A stretch of DNA of 64,000 nucleotides from Wyeomyia smithii (lineage: Eukaryota > Arthropoda > Insecta > Diptera > Culicidae). Shown here piece by piece: positions 21,738 through 34,960 of the stretch; the first letter of the stretch is position 1, and the number at the start of each line of letters is the position of its first letter. Location of the stretch: assembly GCF_029784165.1 (NCBI RefSeq), contig NC_073695.1:10515786-10579785 (forward strand). The letters run 5' to 3'. The notes under the pieces were generated by a model that made no database searches, had not been told where the DNA came from, and saw only the letters and a program-made list of their open reading frames with translations. The position numbers and the translations under genes are program-made.

Positions 21738-23230
21738 TACTGTCAGGCTACAGTGTACTGTGGTCGGAAAAGGTTAAAAGTGGAACCCTATTCCATAGCT
21801 GCTAACTTATTTGTTTTAATAGATAGATAAATGGTTTATTTGGCAAAGTTGTGGAAAATATAACAATATGAAACTTTGCTGAACAAATAAAATTTCCATC
21901 TTCATTGGTTACAATGTTATTAAGTATTTTGTGTGAAAGTTACTTGAAATTTAATTTTACTACTCTGTAATCAATAAGGATGGGAAATTTGTTTATTCAG
22001 CAAAGTTTCATATATTCACATATTCTAGACTTTGTCAAATAAACCATTTCTTTATCTCTTGACACAAAAGAGTTGGTGATTTAATATAAAAAAAATCTAT
22101 TGTAGAATATGCCTACCGTACTTTGTAGTACTTGAGTTATACTTCAAGGAAAAGTACTGGCATCATGATTGCTCCTTTTTACCCTATGAGGCATTCCATG
22201 GAAAATAGGTAAAATAAAATATTTTTTTTCTGGCATGTCATTTCCGATTTCGCTGAAACTTTTCACAGTTGTTTCTTTTTGATAAAGAGGTCATTCTATA
22301 ATATCAGTTCTTCGTGTAGACTCGCGACTGCTGCTTCAAAAGGACTTATTCAAAATGGTAGCTGATAGATAAAAAATTCTATAACAAAAAAAAACGACTT
22401 CATTGATTCAAATGGTATCTTCAGCAAAGTTGTTGGTAATAAAATTGCGGTTCTAGAAAAAATATATACACTGCTTAAATTTTTTTTCTATGCTGAATTT
22501 TCCAAATTGTCACAAAATCCCAATGAAGATGGAAATTTCGTTTCTTCAACAAAGTTTCATATATCTATAAATTCTAGAACTTTCCTAAATAAACCATTCC
22601 TTCATTTCCCAACACAACAAAAGTAGTTGTTTTTCTCAAGTTTAATACAGTAAACTTTTCGTAATTTTTGACAATTTAAGATCATGCGGATCATTTCTAC
22701 AAACAAATATTCTGTTTGAACTTCTCCAGTTCACAGTCTAGCAAAAACTAGCGGTCGAAATTCGCATAAAATGAGATTTTGTGTCTTCTACAAAGTTATG
22801 TGTTTTGATCATCAAATATATGCTGAACATTGTTAAACATTGCGCCTCCTAAATGCTACAGTTTTCTTGATATTTAAAAAAAAAATTAAGTCTACTATAT
22901 GTTAATAATTTATAAGTTCAAAACAAGGAAAGTTAGAAGAAAAGTGTCTTCGGCAAAGTTGTTTTTGTCAATATTACCAACAACCTAGATAAAGACAATA
23001 TTTCTTCAAAGCGCAACATTTAATAGTAAGAATATGATTATTCGATTTATGAAGAAAAAAAATATGTTTATTTGGTTACATTTTTTATTAAAATTCACAA
23101 ATGTTTACTAGTTTGAAGACTTCAGGTCAAACATACAATATATTATGTTTAGAATTCTAATTGATTAAATTTGACATTAAATCTTCATCTTGTGGGGCTT
23201 TTCGTATAATTTTTCAATGGATTTGTGCTC
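21738..23230. other. AT-rich dispersed repeat cluster
   Basis: 21823-21906 and 21976-22060 are imperfect inverted copies (TGGTTTATTTGGCAAAGTTG and ATATGAAACTTTGCTGAA phrases), and a third copy lies at 22525-22605 in the orientation of the second. GCAAAGTTGTT also recurs near 22432, 22950 and 51932. Unclassified; no coding. Confidence 0.55.
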
Positions 23231-26200
23231 TATAATATTGTGTTTGTCTCTACAAATCGTTTTTCCCCAAAAATGCATTATGACATAATGTTAAACAGAA
23301 AACTGTACCCGAATAATTGGAAGTAAACATGGCGCCAGCGAGAATACCATCGGTTGCATGATTGCTGAGAAAAGTGCTTCGCGATCCATGAATTATAAAA
23401 GCTAGCAAACCAAGGGCATTATCCTGTGCTAACGATTTGCTGAATCGTCCGATTTTCCCCCTAAACTGAACGAAACTGCAACCTTCGCTCACAGAGACGA
23501 GCTAAAAAGATGAAGAAAAAATAACGCAGGATTTCAAATTTACAAGCATGAAATTGTTTTCCTAGGGCTTGTAATAATTTCGCCAGACAAACCGATGACG
23601 TTGCTCCTCCGCCCGGACCAGAAGCCGATTCCGAGGGCGCGCAATTACTCTAGTCCGGATGACTTTTCCAGCAGAACTTGCTGCTTTTTCGCACCGCCAG
23701 CAAGCGACTTCTTCAAACAGACTGGAGATAAAAGGTTCCCGAAACCGAATGTGTCTTTGACAAACTAAGTTTTCAAAGTGAAATATCAAGCTGAGAGCAA
23801 ATTCATCAGCAGCTCGCAATCTTTTTACCATCTTGTGTAGGTACCGACTAAGAGACAAGATTTGGTAAGTTTTACCATTTACCGGAAAGATCCCGTCAGC
23901 AGATGGCGGCGCCGTACACTTTGGCTACAGTTCATCACCCTGTGAAAAATACAAACATCGCAAACGACCGCTTTTAATCCTCGATCTCATCATCCGCGCA
24001 CAGTCTGCCCCGCGTCTAAGAAGCATATGCTTCACTTCGGGACCGCCAAATCTTAGCATCCCATCAGGAAAGTTTGGTCGGTGAACGACTACGAACGCGA
24101 AAGGAAAATCTGTCGTCGTCGTCGAAACGATGACGGAAAACTTTGCTCTAAAAATACAAGAACTGGCATTCTCTGTGTACCAACCAGTGAACGAGTTTAG
24201 TTCAAACACGAACAAGTATACACAATTATATATGCTTTCGGGGGATTTTCCCGTTTGCCACAGCCGACCTCTGTTCTGTACTGTTCTGTTCTGTGGTCAT
24301 GTGCATGAGCGCCACCCCAGTTCCAGCTTCCGTCCCCATTCGACCACCGGCGTCTGCCGACAACAGCAGCAAAAAAAGAACTTAAAAGAAAATAAATTTT
24401 CCTAATATTCCTACTAAAGACCGGAGTGACAACGCACTCTTCTGCCACTGCTGGAGCCAGAGACAGAGGGTTAAAAATAAGAATGACAAGGGCCAGGAGG
24501 AGATTCTCGGGCTATCTCTCGACTGGGGCTAACAACGATGTACACAGGAATAGGAAAGCTGCATCATGCATAAAACAAAAGCACAACGGGTTGCTGCTGC
24601 AGCGCAACTGAAATGAGACGACCGAACCCCGAACTGTTTAAACTTTATTATCAACTTCAACTTTGATTGCCTTTTTCTTGGCTGGTTGTCTGTTCCGGGC
24701 AGTCTGTGTGCAACTGAGGCTAAGGCAAAGAATGCGACCGAGAGCAATGGAGGAAGAAATTTGATTCTGACGAAAAATGGCGACAGAATGGGGGTGGGAC
24801 GAAGCGGTAACTTTCCTGCCAGTAATAATGATACAACCTGCGGAGATGAAAAGTTAAATTTGCTCTGTACAAGCCGTGCTAATTTCGAATCCAGGACCGG
24901 CGGTTGCGCGCCATTGTGGTTCGTTTCTGGGGCGTTAACTTTTCGAATAAAACAAGAAAGACTTTGTTCGAGTGAAGGGAAAAATAAATAGGAGGAAAAA
25001 ATGCAAATTTCTTGACTCGCTGCTGGAACACCTGAAAGCTATTTACTGGCTCGAAAGTTGTTTTCCCGCAAGATTTTGGCGAAGAAAAAAAAGTGCAAGT
25101 ATCACAAACAACAAGTGAAGGGTTCTAGCGTTTTCTTCTTCTGCTGAACTACGACACGCTCTAGAGGATATGTCACGGATCTGTAAAGTTCCAGTGCTTT
25201 TATTTTTATTCAACGCTTAACTGTTTCGAAGAAACGTGCAGCGATTAAGTAAATATTTAGTTTCATCTAAAAGCATCTGTTTGAATAAAACCAAAACCTC
25301 TTACTCGGAGACAGAAAAAACATCTTTTTTTTCTGCTGAACCCATTCCGGTGCCAGTAAAACGAAGCTCGGAAGCGCCAGACGGTCATGAATGCTAACAC
25401 CCGGTATATTTGTAACAATTGAATTGAATTTATTAAAATTTAATTCAATTTGGGAGCGATATTTTATTAAACAAAGCTGATGCCGCCTCCCTGCACCGAG
25501 ACAGTCGCTACCGGCAGACGGTCGTAGCTTGGTGAAGTCAGTGAGCTAAAATCCAATAATATTTATTCAGATTTGACTCACTCTTCCGAACTCCGGGTTA
25601 AAGCAGATGCGCGGCGATACCTTGGCGACTTGCGGCTGCAGCGTGGCGTGCAACACTAGACTAACATCGGCAGCTGTTGACTTGTGGCCGCGAGCGCTTG
25701 TCTTTCAGGTTAAAACTCTACTTCCGCTCGTCATTGCAAATGGAAATTTATGGCGATGCCAACGGCTGTCGGTCGATAATAACTTTGACTTCATGTTGCT
25801 TCAAACGGAAACTAAACGTCAATTTTTGTTCCATGGGATTTCCACTAAATTTAATCAGTCCAAGTATTATTCGAAAAAATAAAATTAGTAGCATTGCTAC
25901 ACCAGCAATCCCACCCGGAAGGCAGCTCTTAGCGGAACACGTGTTTTCAGCTGCCCCGGGTAATACCTCTGCATATGAAAACACGCAAGCCACTCCGTTT
26001 GCAATATCCAGATGATGGGTTCTGCCGTTTCTTTCAGCATGTGCCAAGTTTGCCTCGCGCCACATATTTGAACCCCCGTGCTTCCGCATTTACAAGCCCC
26101 GAGTGGGTTGAAAAGCAGAATCACTCGTCATGCAAAAAAAAAAACACGAGAGAAAAAAGTATGGAAATGAATACCTTTCCTCCGTGATGCGAACAAGCGA

Positions 26201-27200
26201 ACACATGCCGACAACCCGACCGACTGCCAATAGCGCAAAGCCCCCGAAGTGGAGGATAGCCTGCGCTTGCCACGTACACATCCAGCTCTGTCCATTGCCG
26301 CACTGTGCCAGCCCACCGGAAATGATGGCTGTTCAAAAGTACATACAACAATTCATCATCCCTCTAACGAACCGGAGAAGTGAGCCAACGTTTGGCCAAA
26401 TCCGGCACAGGGTGATGGAACTTTCCTTTTGGCTGCAATTGAAATAAAATTATACAAATTGCCGAAACCTTATAAAGAGGCTTTTTCCTTCATCCCTACT
26501 GCTGCTGCCACCGGGCGTGTGGGAGGGGAAGCTTCGACCGTTTTATGTGTGTGTGTGTCTGTATGTGAGTGAGAAAGCTAGCGATATTTCGTTCAGTTAC
26601 CGTCAGCGTCGTCGGTTGGCTCTTTGATGAAACATCAAAAATATGATGAGCCATTTTGGAAGGGTTCCACCGCCGGAGTTTTTTTTTTTCTTCACCCTTC
26701 TACCTCAGATTATGCGGTTTGCCGGTACGAGATGAAATACTATGTGTGTATTCACATTTGTACATCCATTTTCGGTGGATTATTATGGCAGGTTGCGGGA
26801 TGCATCACGAGGCGTTGCGCGCTCGCTCACCCACTCCCACTGCTCGGAATCGGGATGCTCGTAGCCGTTTTTCGTTCGCATAACGAGATGGATTCATGGC
26901 CGCAATCTGACGATGTTTGAGACGCTTCCGGGTTTTTTCTAACCATACTGTCGACGTTGGCGATGCATATACTCTTGCCAGTGCGATTTTTTGATCTTTT
27001 GTAAAATTTGATAATGTTGAGCTCGAAGAGGACATGGGAACTAGGAGTTTTTTTTTTCTGCTTCACTGCCCAGTGCTGTTGGTTATGTGCGAAAAGCAAA
27101 CTGGGAAACGTGGAATCATTAGGCAGAGAAGCTGAATCTTCAACAATGACAATCAATAGCAGACAAATTTTCTAGAAATTGAACATGCCCAATTCAAAAA
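23231..27200. other. Unique moderate-GC island
   Basis: No recognised transposon and no supported gene, although many overlapping open stretches exist on both strands (for example an ATG-started 91-codon frame at 24130-24405). It contains (GT)n near 26547-26559 and an imperfect AT-rich palindrome at 25417-25451 made of AATTGAATT-like homeodomain-type words. The scarcity of repeats over 4 kb suggests retained, possibly regulatory, intron DNA. Confidence 0.4.
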
Positions 27201-28112
27201 CTGCTAAAACCTCAATAAATTAACTACAGCCACTGTTTTATTCTCATATAAGCAATTATAATTTTAAAATAAACCATTTTACCATTTTAACTATTGCTTT
27301 TCCCTGAATTTGTCTTTTCGATTGTAACAAATTTCAGTGCCTTGGTCGTTTCAACCCCCTGTTCAAAATTGTGTTACTGATATTTCCTAAATGTAATTAT
27401 TGGCGACCCGACCATTTATTTTTGTCAAACCTTGCGGGTAGTTTCAGTTTTTCGAGTTTTACTTATTTATTTTTCATCCATTTCTTATCTGGAACTAAGC
27501 CGTTACAAATTTCATTTTCATTTTATGTCACCCCTTCCAGATACAGTGAAAATGCGGTTTTTGTCTCTTTCGTTTGCAGCGTCGAAAATTTGCACTGATC
27601 AACCTAATTAATTTTGTTGGGAAACCATGTTCGAGCATAATTCACCATAACTCATTTCTCTTAACTGTATCGTACGCTGCCCTAAATTCTATAAACAGAA
27701 GGCTTAACTCTCGACATTTATTGAAGATCTTTCACAGAGTATGTCGTTGGGACTACGAACAAACGAATCTAGAAGCAGTGGAAGAGTCGTCCAAATCCAA
27801 GCTGCACGAAATGAAATAATGTGTTATTTTTCTACATTCATTTCCATACAAGTTACAAACGTCGTAGCTTGCATACAATTTTATATGCAATTTCAATTAG
27901 CTCGCTAATTGAAATTGCATATAAAAACCCTCACTGAAAATATAACTCTCAATAGTCACGTATAAGAGCTAACATACAGAAATTTAGTCTTCAGTGATTA
28001 TCCGGTCTCTGTGGCAAGATGATTTTGGTACTGGAAACTGGATTGACCAGCAGCAAGCAGAGCTACGACAAGTCGCAGCGAAGCAGGCGGCAGTTTCAAT
28101 TATATAGATTTG
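27201..28112. other. Noncoding stretch with a perfect hairpin
   Basis: Contains the perfect palindrome described at 27879-27926. The end of this stretch is the left copy of the 14-bp duplication that flanks the next element. Confidence 0.5.
27879..27926. repeat. Perfect 22-bp inverted repeat
   Basis: TTTTATATGCAATTTCAATT plus AG (27879-27900) is followed by CTCG and then its exact reverse complement (27905-27926). There are no mismatches, which is unusual in diverged intergenic DNA. It could be a short hairpin RNA, a dimeric protein-binding site or the relic of a small foldback element. Confidence 0.85.
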
Positions 28113-28392
28113 TTTTCTCCGGGTTCGAATCACCGTAACTTTAATCTTTTCGGGTTTCAATTGATTTTTTTCGGTGAGATTTATTAAAACAAAACAACTA
28201 AATAGTTTACGTTTCAGCTTACTAATTTTTCAGCCATCCTCAGAAAAACTATTTTTTTTTTCGTGTGCATCACCGTGTGGATCCCTCTAACTTCTGAGGA
28301 TGGCTGAAAAATTAGTAAGCTGAAACGTAAACTATTTAGTTGTTTTGTTTTAATAAATCTCACCGAAAAAAATCAATTGAAACCCGAAAAGA
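28113..28392. mobile_element. Penelope-like foldback element with 14-bp target duplication
   Basis: Arms of about 104 bases (28143-28247 and 28291-28392) are essentially perfect reverse complements around a 43-base loop. ATTATATAGATTTG occurs directly outside on both sides (28099-28112 and 28392-28405), a clear target duplication. The inner arm ends carry CTGAGGA...GAAAC, a signature seen at Penelope-like retroelement termini and similar to a hammerhead ribozyme core. The near-identity of the arms argues for a recent origin. Confidence 0.75.
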
Positions 28393-29545
28393 TTATATAG
28401 ATTTGCATGAATTTGCTTTAAATTCCACTCATTCAATCGCAGCCTTTCATGGTGGACGGCCCAACAAATAAAACCGGTGGACTACACTGCACAGCATTGC
28501 TGAGCAAGTCCAGGCATGTTAGTGATCCTGTTCGGATCTAGCGCGTTTCAGCTATATTTACTTGTAACTTGCAGTGTATGGAAAAATAAAAGCAGAACTA
28601 CCACCACCCCGAGTCATAATCAAATGATAATTTAAAATTACGGGTCGGACTCGATTATCCGGAGACTCGATTATCCGGAATAATTTAATTGTCCTGTTTG
28701 TTTCTAATTTTTATTTTTAAATTTTACCTTTTCTATCCCTTTCGAGATATTTATGACCATATCTGTTCTATTTGGCATGTTTGGGACATGTCCACGGAAA
28801 GAGAAATTGATCAACTTTTAATTATTTTTTATGTCTCTCAAAACTTCAGGTTTTTCCAGATGGAAATAATTTCTGCATACGGCGCTACATCATACAAGTA
28901 AAACAACACAAGAAAACAGTTGTTTTAGGTTCGTTGATTGCAAAGTTGGTGCTGGTACTCCTACTTCAAAAGTATCGGGACCAGAAGAAAATTTTGCCAG
29001 AAATAACAAGCAAACTAAAATCATAATGTATCATCGGCAAATGGTAATCCAAAATGACTTATAAATTAATCAAATCTGCCGGTGTCACTCTTGGGAATCA
29101 CCAATCTCACTTTCAAGCGGCTTAGAATCATGTAATTGAAGTAGTTGACATTTTTGTTCCACTAGCCAAAACGTTGCTGATAGTGATGACTCTTTAGTAG
29201 TGCTACGTCAATCATGCTGTCGTGTCTTGGATACGACCTTCCTTCTACTTTTACGGCAATAAATTTCTGTGCAGGTAAGCGAAGCTGAGAGAAAAACTGT
29301 GTTCAAAGCACAATTTCAAGCGAAATCTTCCTGAAAATGTCAAAATCTGGAAAAAATATTTATGATTCTGATAAAGCTTTTCATGTTTTTGACGAAAGAA
29401 CAAAATTTGTCATGTAATTTTTGTTTTTTTTTTTGGTTCGAAGATTTTTTTTTACATTTGCTTTTTTTTCATGATTTTTGTTTCATACCACCAGTATCGG
29501 AAAATTTCAAAGTAGAACAATTCTCAAAAACAACAAACAGGTACA
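28393..29545. other. AT-rich spacer with short repeats
   Basis: 28648-28663 and 28664-28679 are an exact tandem pair of GACTCGATTATCCGGA, a word resembling pogo/Tigger-type transposon ends. 29203-29255 resembles 19868-19920. At 29274/29275 TTTCTGTGCAG|GTAAGC is a weaker recursive-splice-like site, next to that repeat. No gene. Confidence 0.45.
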
Positions 29546-30443
29546 GTAAACTGGGGTGATTGATCACTTTTTTTTTTAATATATCTTGAATATTTTTAAA
29601 ATATACCGAATACAAAACTGTTTGATATTTTTTTTTTAAATGAGTACTGGCATGCATTGAGTAAGATCCAGTTATTACTTAAAAAGTCTAGCAACGATTC
29701 TGCTGTTTTTAAATATGCTCTAAAAGTTTTTCATCAATCATGATTATAGGGTGACTTTGATCACTTCATTGTAATGATTTATTTGGAGTGAAACTCTACT
29801 GCTTCAACAAATTTAAACAGTCTAAAACGACTTAAATGAGTTTATCAATGTGAGAAGCAATTTGGGGTCATTCACACTTCACGTGAACAGTTTATGTTGG
29901 CGAATGTGCAAGATTCCTTCAAATTTTTCTGAAAAAATACCAAAGATTATCTACGGAGAGGGAACCATCAAAAACTGGTCCACGTGGAATATGGCTTATG
30001 CTATTGTCCAAATTTGCATGTTACGTTGCGTCTTATGTTGTTGTTAAGAAGATAATATGTAATACGCTGTCGAGATTATTGGAACATAACATTGCCTGCG
30101 AGGAAAAACTTATATAAATAAATATTGAAAATCGTTGCTATAATATTTATGCTATAATGTCCTAAGATATACTTAAGAACTAATTTGGAAGCGCAATCAA
30201 AAACCTTCACGTATTGTAACTTGTTTTTTTGAATCTGCAAAAATCGCCAAAAATACACTTTATTTTCAATTAACATTTTAACATGAATAACACTCTTTAA
30301 ACAGCAGGAAATGCATGAGGAGTAGCAATGTAGACATATTGAAACACAATCAGTGGAAAATACGACAAATTCCAAGCAATACGAAAACTTTTTTATCACA
30401 ACTTCAAAAAAGAGGTACAGTGTTCAAAGTCACCCCAGTTTAC
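29546..30443. mobile_element. ~0.9-kb TIR element (GTAAACTGGGGTGA ends)
   Basis: The left end is GTAAACTGGGGTGATTGATC and the reverse complement of the right end is GTAAACTGGGGTGACTTTGA. A subterminal GGGTGACTTTGATCACTT lies near 29750. A third, one-sided copy of the end is at 63114. The interior is AT-rich and noncoding. No target duplication was found, so the class is uncertain. Confidence 0.65.
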
Positions 30444-31421
30444 GATAGCACATTTTTTCCAATGTACATTTTTCCAAGTCTTTTAATGAAATTTCTACTT
30501 CTCTTCGATTGACAATATTTTAAAAGGGATCAACGTTTTTGAGATACAGTTTTTCGAAAAAATCCTTTACTGGAACTGATACGCCCTTACCTAACCAAAG
30601 TCGATTTATGGCTGACTTCACGATATAGTATTTGTTGTAATGTTTGAAACAGACATATTGTCAAAAAACTCATTCTTTCCAAAAGTAGCCATCCTACAAT
30701 GTATGGATTCGAACAATTTCTATGTACAAAATAGAAAAAGAAACAATATTTTAGTGAGATAGTTTTAGGGAAAAAGGTCTGATAGAAGCACAATAATTCG
30801 TTCCAGAGTTCCAAGCAAACTGTTTTCTTGTACATATGCAAGATCTTTTAAAACTAATTCAGCATAAAATTAAGTATTTTCTTAAATTATCGATGTCACC
30901 AAATACACCAAGTTTCTCTGATAATTTGAGAGAGAATTGCACCTCTGACACAAATTTCAAACTAGATAAGTTGCTGGAACTTTTTTTTTAAAATCAGATT
31001 AAAATAGTCAAAATTACAAGAATTTCAATTTGTGGGTACCGTCGGACATGCGAGGGGGATTTTTTGTCGAGTACATAATGGTTAAACAACAAAAACAGTA
31101 CATTTTTTGTGAGTGCTTTTTAAAAAAATAATGTAAGGATTCAGAAATGTTTTGTGTATTTCGAAAAATGTTTTATTAAATTTGTAGATCCCCTGAGGAA
31201 GGCCAAATCCAAAGGCCGAAACAGCGGTCATAAAACTTAGTAGTGTTCTGATCTACCATTGAGACTGGAAAGCCGTATTCCCGTAAAAAATACAAATTCA
31301 CGTTAAAAGCGTTGACGTTAAAAATTATACAAGGCAGGACAGACTCTGGATTGAGATATTTTTTATTGCAATTCGATAGTTTTGTTGAGTGGAAAGTATT
31401 CGTATCTTTATTCATGTAGAG
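30444..31421. other. AT-rich spacer with Penelope-like terminus
   Basis: No gene. 31193-31229 carries CTGAGGA, a GGCC/GGCC hairpin, then GAAAC, AGCG and GTC, resembling a minimal hammerhead core of a Penelope-like element terminus. The rest is featureless. Confidence 0.45.
31193..31229 (+). ncRNA. Hammerhead-like core motif (degenerate)
   Basis: CTGAGGA (31193-31199) is followed by GGCC-loop-GGCC as stem II, GAAAC (31218-31222), a four-base loop AGCG and GTC (31227-31229). That would give the two-base-pair stem III known for minimal hammerheads of Penelope-like elements. Stem I does not pair (GATCCC before, ATAAAAC after), so activity is doubtful. Treated as a relic. Confidence 0.3.
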
Positions 31422-32839
31422 TGTTTTGACGTTGACTAACGTCTATATCGAAGTTAGGCCCCTGAATTTAAAAATCTAGTAATTCAACCAGGGAAAACCA
31501 GAGAAAAGTGGTCAGGTTTTGAGCGCTTATTTTGCAGTCATCTATAATCAGGTTTTCGAGGTTTTGGCATCAATCGATCAGAAATTCTTTTACGGTTAAA
31601 TTTATGTAACAAAAACAAACTATTGTTTGAGATACACTATTGAAAAATTGGTAATTAACATCGATTGTCTAAATCATACCGCACAGCCAATCACTACCTC
31701 TCTTCCCCAGCACAGTCGACACTAATGGATACAATTGATCTGACTTTGTTGTTATTGTTGTTGTCACTTCCTGTTTCCGATGTTTATGCAGCTGCTAGCG
31801 GAAAAAACCTTGCAAATATGCATCTTTTTGTTGGTGTTAATTTTACGACAGCGGCCGGCGCCCCATCATTCTGATTCCAAAACCGCACCAGTGACATGCG
31901 GACGCTAGGTGATAGCAGCTGAAAGGTGGAAATACATAATAGTACCGGTCATCTCGTGCTGGTTTCACCCGTAATGCTGGTGGCTTTAGTAGTAAATGGT
32001 TACTGCAAAACACTTAAATGGCTGGAATTCTGGACGGACTAACCAGGAAACTATAATCGGCAACTGGCACCTTTTGGTGCCTCTAAATTTTGGTACAGAA
32101 GCGGCCAATTGAATTTTCTGTTTTACCAAATGCTGCTGCTAGCGGAAAAAACCTTGCAAAAATGCATGTTTGTGTTGGTGTTAATATTATGATAGCGGCC
32201 GGCGCAGCTTTCAAGAAACATTTGTCTCTACCATTCCATCATCTATGTAGCCCATCCCTCTTTCTATTTATCTGACGAAGCCTTGGTATAAAACGTATCG
32301 TTCGAACATTTCACCCCATCAGTTTCATTATTAAACCGTACCGGATACATACGGACGCTCGGTGTTAGCAGCTAAAAGGAGGAAAAACAAAATATACCGG
32401 TCATCTCGTGCCGGTTTGACCCGTGATGCTGGTGGCTTCTGCAAAGTACTAAAATGGCTGGAATTCTGGACGGAAACCAGTAAACAAGAAATCGGCAACT
32501 GGCACCTTTTGGTGCCTCTAAATTTTGTTACAGAAGCGGCAAATTGAATTTTCTGTTTTACCAAATGCTGCTGCTAGCGGAAAAAACCTTGCAAAAATGC
32601 ATGTTTATGATGATGTTAATTTCACGACAGCGCTAGGTGTTAGCAGCTGAAAGGAAGAAAGACAAAATAGTACCGGTCATCTCGTGCCGGTTTCACCCGT
32701 TATGCTGGTGGCTGTTAGTAATAAATGGCTACTGCAAAATACTAAAATGGCTGGAATTCTGGACGAGAATAATCGGAAACTGGTACCTTTTGGAGCCTCG
32801 AAATTTTGTTACAGAAGTTTTGTAAAAGAAGCGTTGCAA
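31422..32839 (+). repeat. 1.4-kb dispersed repeat, copy B
   Basis: Same start and end words as copy A at 18372-19825 and the same module order. It differs by scattered substitutions and by short deletions in the second and third modules (for example the stretch after ATGCTGGTGGCTT near 32420-32440). Same orientation, about 13 kb apart, with unrelated flanks, which favours transposition over local duplication. Confidence 0.85.
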
Positions 32840-34960
32840 ACGTTGCAATGATTAGACCTTTACGTTGTTTGTTGTTTTAGGGGCCCCTGAACGTCCACTT
32901 AAATGGAAGTAACCAATAGCTTAAAATTAAAATGCAACTGCGAACCAGAGAAAAAAAACCAAATCTATATTAAGTTTAATTTAAAAGTAAAAAAATCTCT
33001 CGTAAATGTAGCTTCAAACTTTTCAAAACCCTTCGAAAGACATGAAAGAATAAACAAGAATAAATTATGAATTCAGTTGAAAACTGTTGCAAAACTTCTC
33101 TCAACGCCAGAAAAAGCCAACAATGGAAGTATTAAAATTAGTCAAATTAGCCAAAAAATGCTTTTTAGGTACAGAAGAATCAGAAGGAAAAAAAAATCAT
33201 TTAAAATTACAAAATCCGATGAAACAAATTAGATTTTCCGAATAAATTAAACAAGCTTGGGAACGAAACTAAAATCCCAGGAAGATAGAAACAAATATGA
33301 AGAAAATAATCTCAAACTTGGTTAAAATCAACTGTTGAAAAACGCTTCTAAATAAAAGAAAAGGGCAAAGCAGAAATTGATTTCCAGTTTAACCAAAAGT
33401 GGTTCCTCAGATGGAGGCGACTAAAGACAAAACTGATTTCAAAATGGTCTCACAGCTTATTCGAAAGTGCACCAGAAAATAGAACAAAGCTCATGAAGAA
33501 TGATTTTGAATTCGCCTAGAAAAATTCGTACATTTGCTAACTAAGGTAAAAAGAAAAGAGAAATATTTTATTTTACCTGATATTCTTGAAATGTTTCATC
33601 TTTCCAAAATCACAAAGTGTTTTATTATAGGCCAAAAAATATCATGTCCACATGGACATTATCAATACCCCCTATAACGGTTCATTTTTGTCCACTTGAC
33701 AAAACTTGTAACTGCTGCTACTTTAGCTTAACCTAGGTAAACACAATAGGAATCTGGCAATAGTTTGTATCAAGTTTTCCGTTGAAAAAATCCGATAGAA
33801 GGCCGATTGGAAGAAATGATGAGCGGCGTTACATCCGCCCCCACTTCAGAACGATGTGAGTCACCTTGGAGAGAAAGCTTAACGATGGCCTGTTATGTTT
33901 GCCTCTAGGTATGCGTCTTTTTCTTATTGTTATAAATGATAGTCTCTCTCTTCACTCTCTCATTCGAATTCTGCTGGACTGCGAATTCTTACGATGTGTT
34001 ACGGGCGAGGTAAGGCGGCAGAAGCGTGTAAATAAGAAATAAATCATAAAATTAAATTTGTTTGGAATACTTTTCATCACACATAATTGTTTTTTTTTTT
34101 CACCTATTCAGTTTTTGTAGATATTCTCTCCAAGATTATCTATTTTTCAAAATTACATGGAATATTTCACAATAAATCTATATACTGACATCAATTTTTC
34201 GATTCACGGTGTATGAGTCACGAGTGTGTGCAACGTTTGTGGAGTGAAAAATTGTCGGAGTGTATTTCAAGTTTAGTAGAATCTTTAAATTATAATACCT
34301 TTTCTAGAGGTTAATCGTATAAAGAGAACATGATAGCAAAACAATATGCTGTGGAATGAAGGGGTAAAATATAACGGATATTGTGCCTAATTTCTCAGAA
34401 ATAACATGAATGCACAGATTTCCGTGAATCTCATATCTGTGATTGGCAACCAAAATGATAGACTCACACAAAAAATCTATCATTTTTTCCACAATTTACA
34501 ATAAATTGAGCATATAAATATCAAGTTTTGGGGGAATTGGCTGGGTTTATTGAAAATTCCAAATACAAAACCAAGAGTGGGGACAAAAGCAGAAACTAGT
34601 CGCTTATGGTATTTACTCTGTAGTGGTTACTGAAGTTGTAGGACACAGAAGCTGTTGTTATTGTAAGTATTCATTAAGTAGCGAGTTTTGTCTTGTGAAT
34701 GATTCTTCTTATGTAGGAGCTAACTCTAGAAGTTACTCCAAACAGCATCCATAGGAAAACAACTCCGATGCAATTCGCGCAAATTCCAAAATATGAGTGA
34801 AAAAAATGTGATAAATTTATCAGAGAATATATCCACTAACAATTAGTAACAAAGTTACCTTCTCCTGAAACATCCCGCATTTTATCATTCTCCATTAGCC
34901 ATGCCGGCAGTCTCAAATACTAAGTAGGTACAACAAATGAAATTCGTGTTAAATTTTTAA
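32840..34960. other. AT-rich noncoding stretch
   Basis: A self-complementary TGTCCACATGGACA lies near 33647 in a phrase I associate with mosquito transposon ends. Pyrimidine-rich TCTCTC runs occur near 33940-33960. No coding region supported. Confidence 0.45.

Noticed and set aside
23250..26450. Many 70-110-codon ORFs in the unique island
   Set aside because: They overlap each other in several frames as expected for higher-GC noncoding DNA; none has domain, splice or start evidence beyond chance.
29255..29280. Fourth recursive splice site at 29274/29275
   Set aside because: The pyrimidine tract is interrupted by an A-rich stretch and the site lies next to a dispersed repeat (similar to 19868-19920), so repeat origin is likelier.
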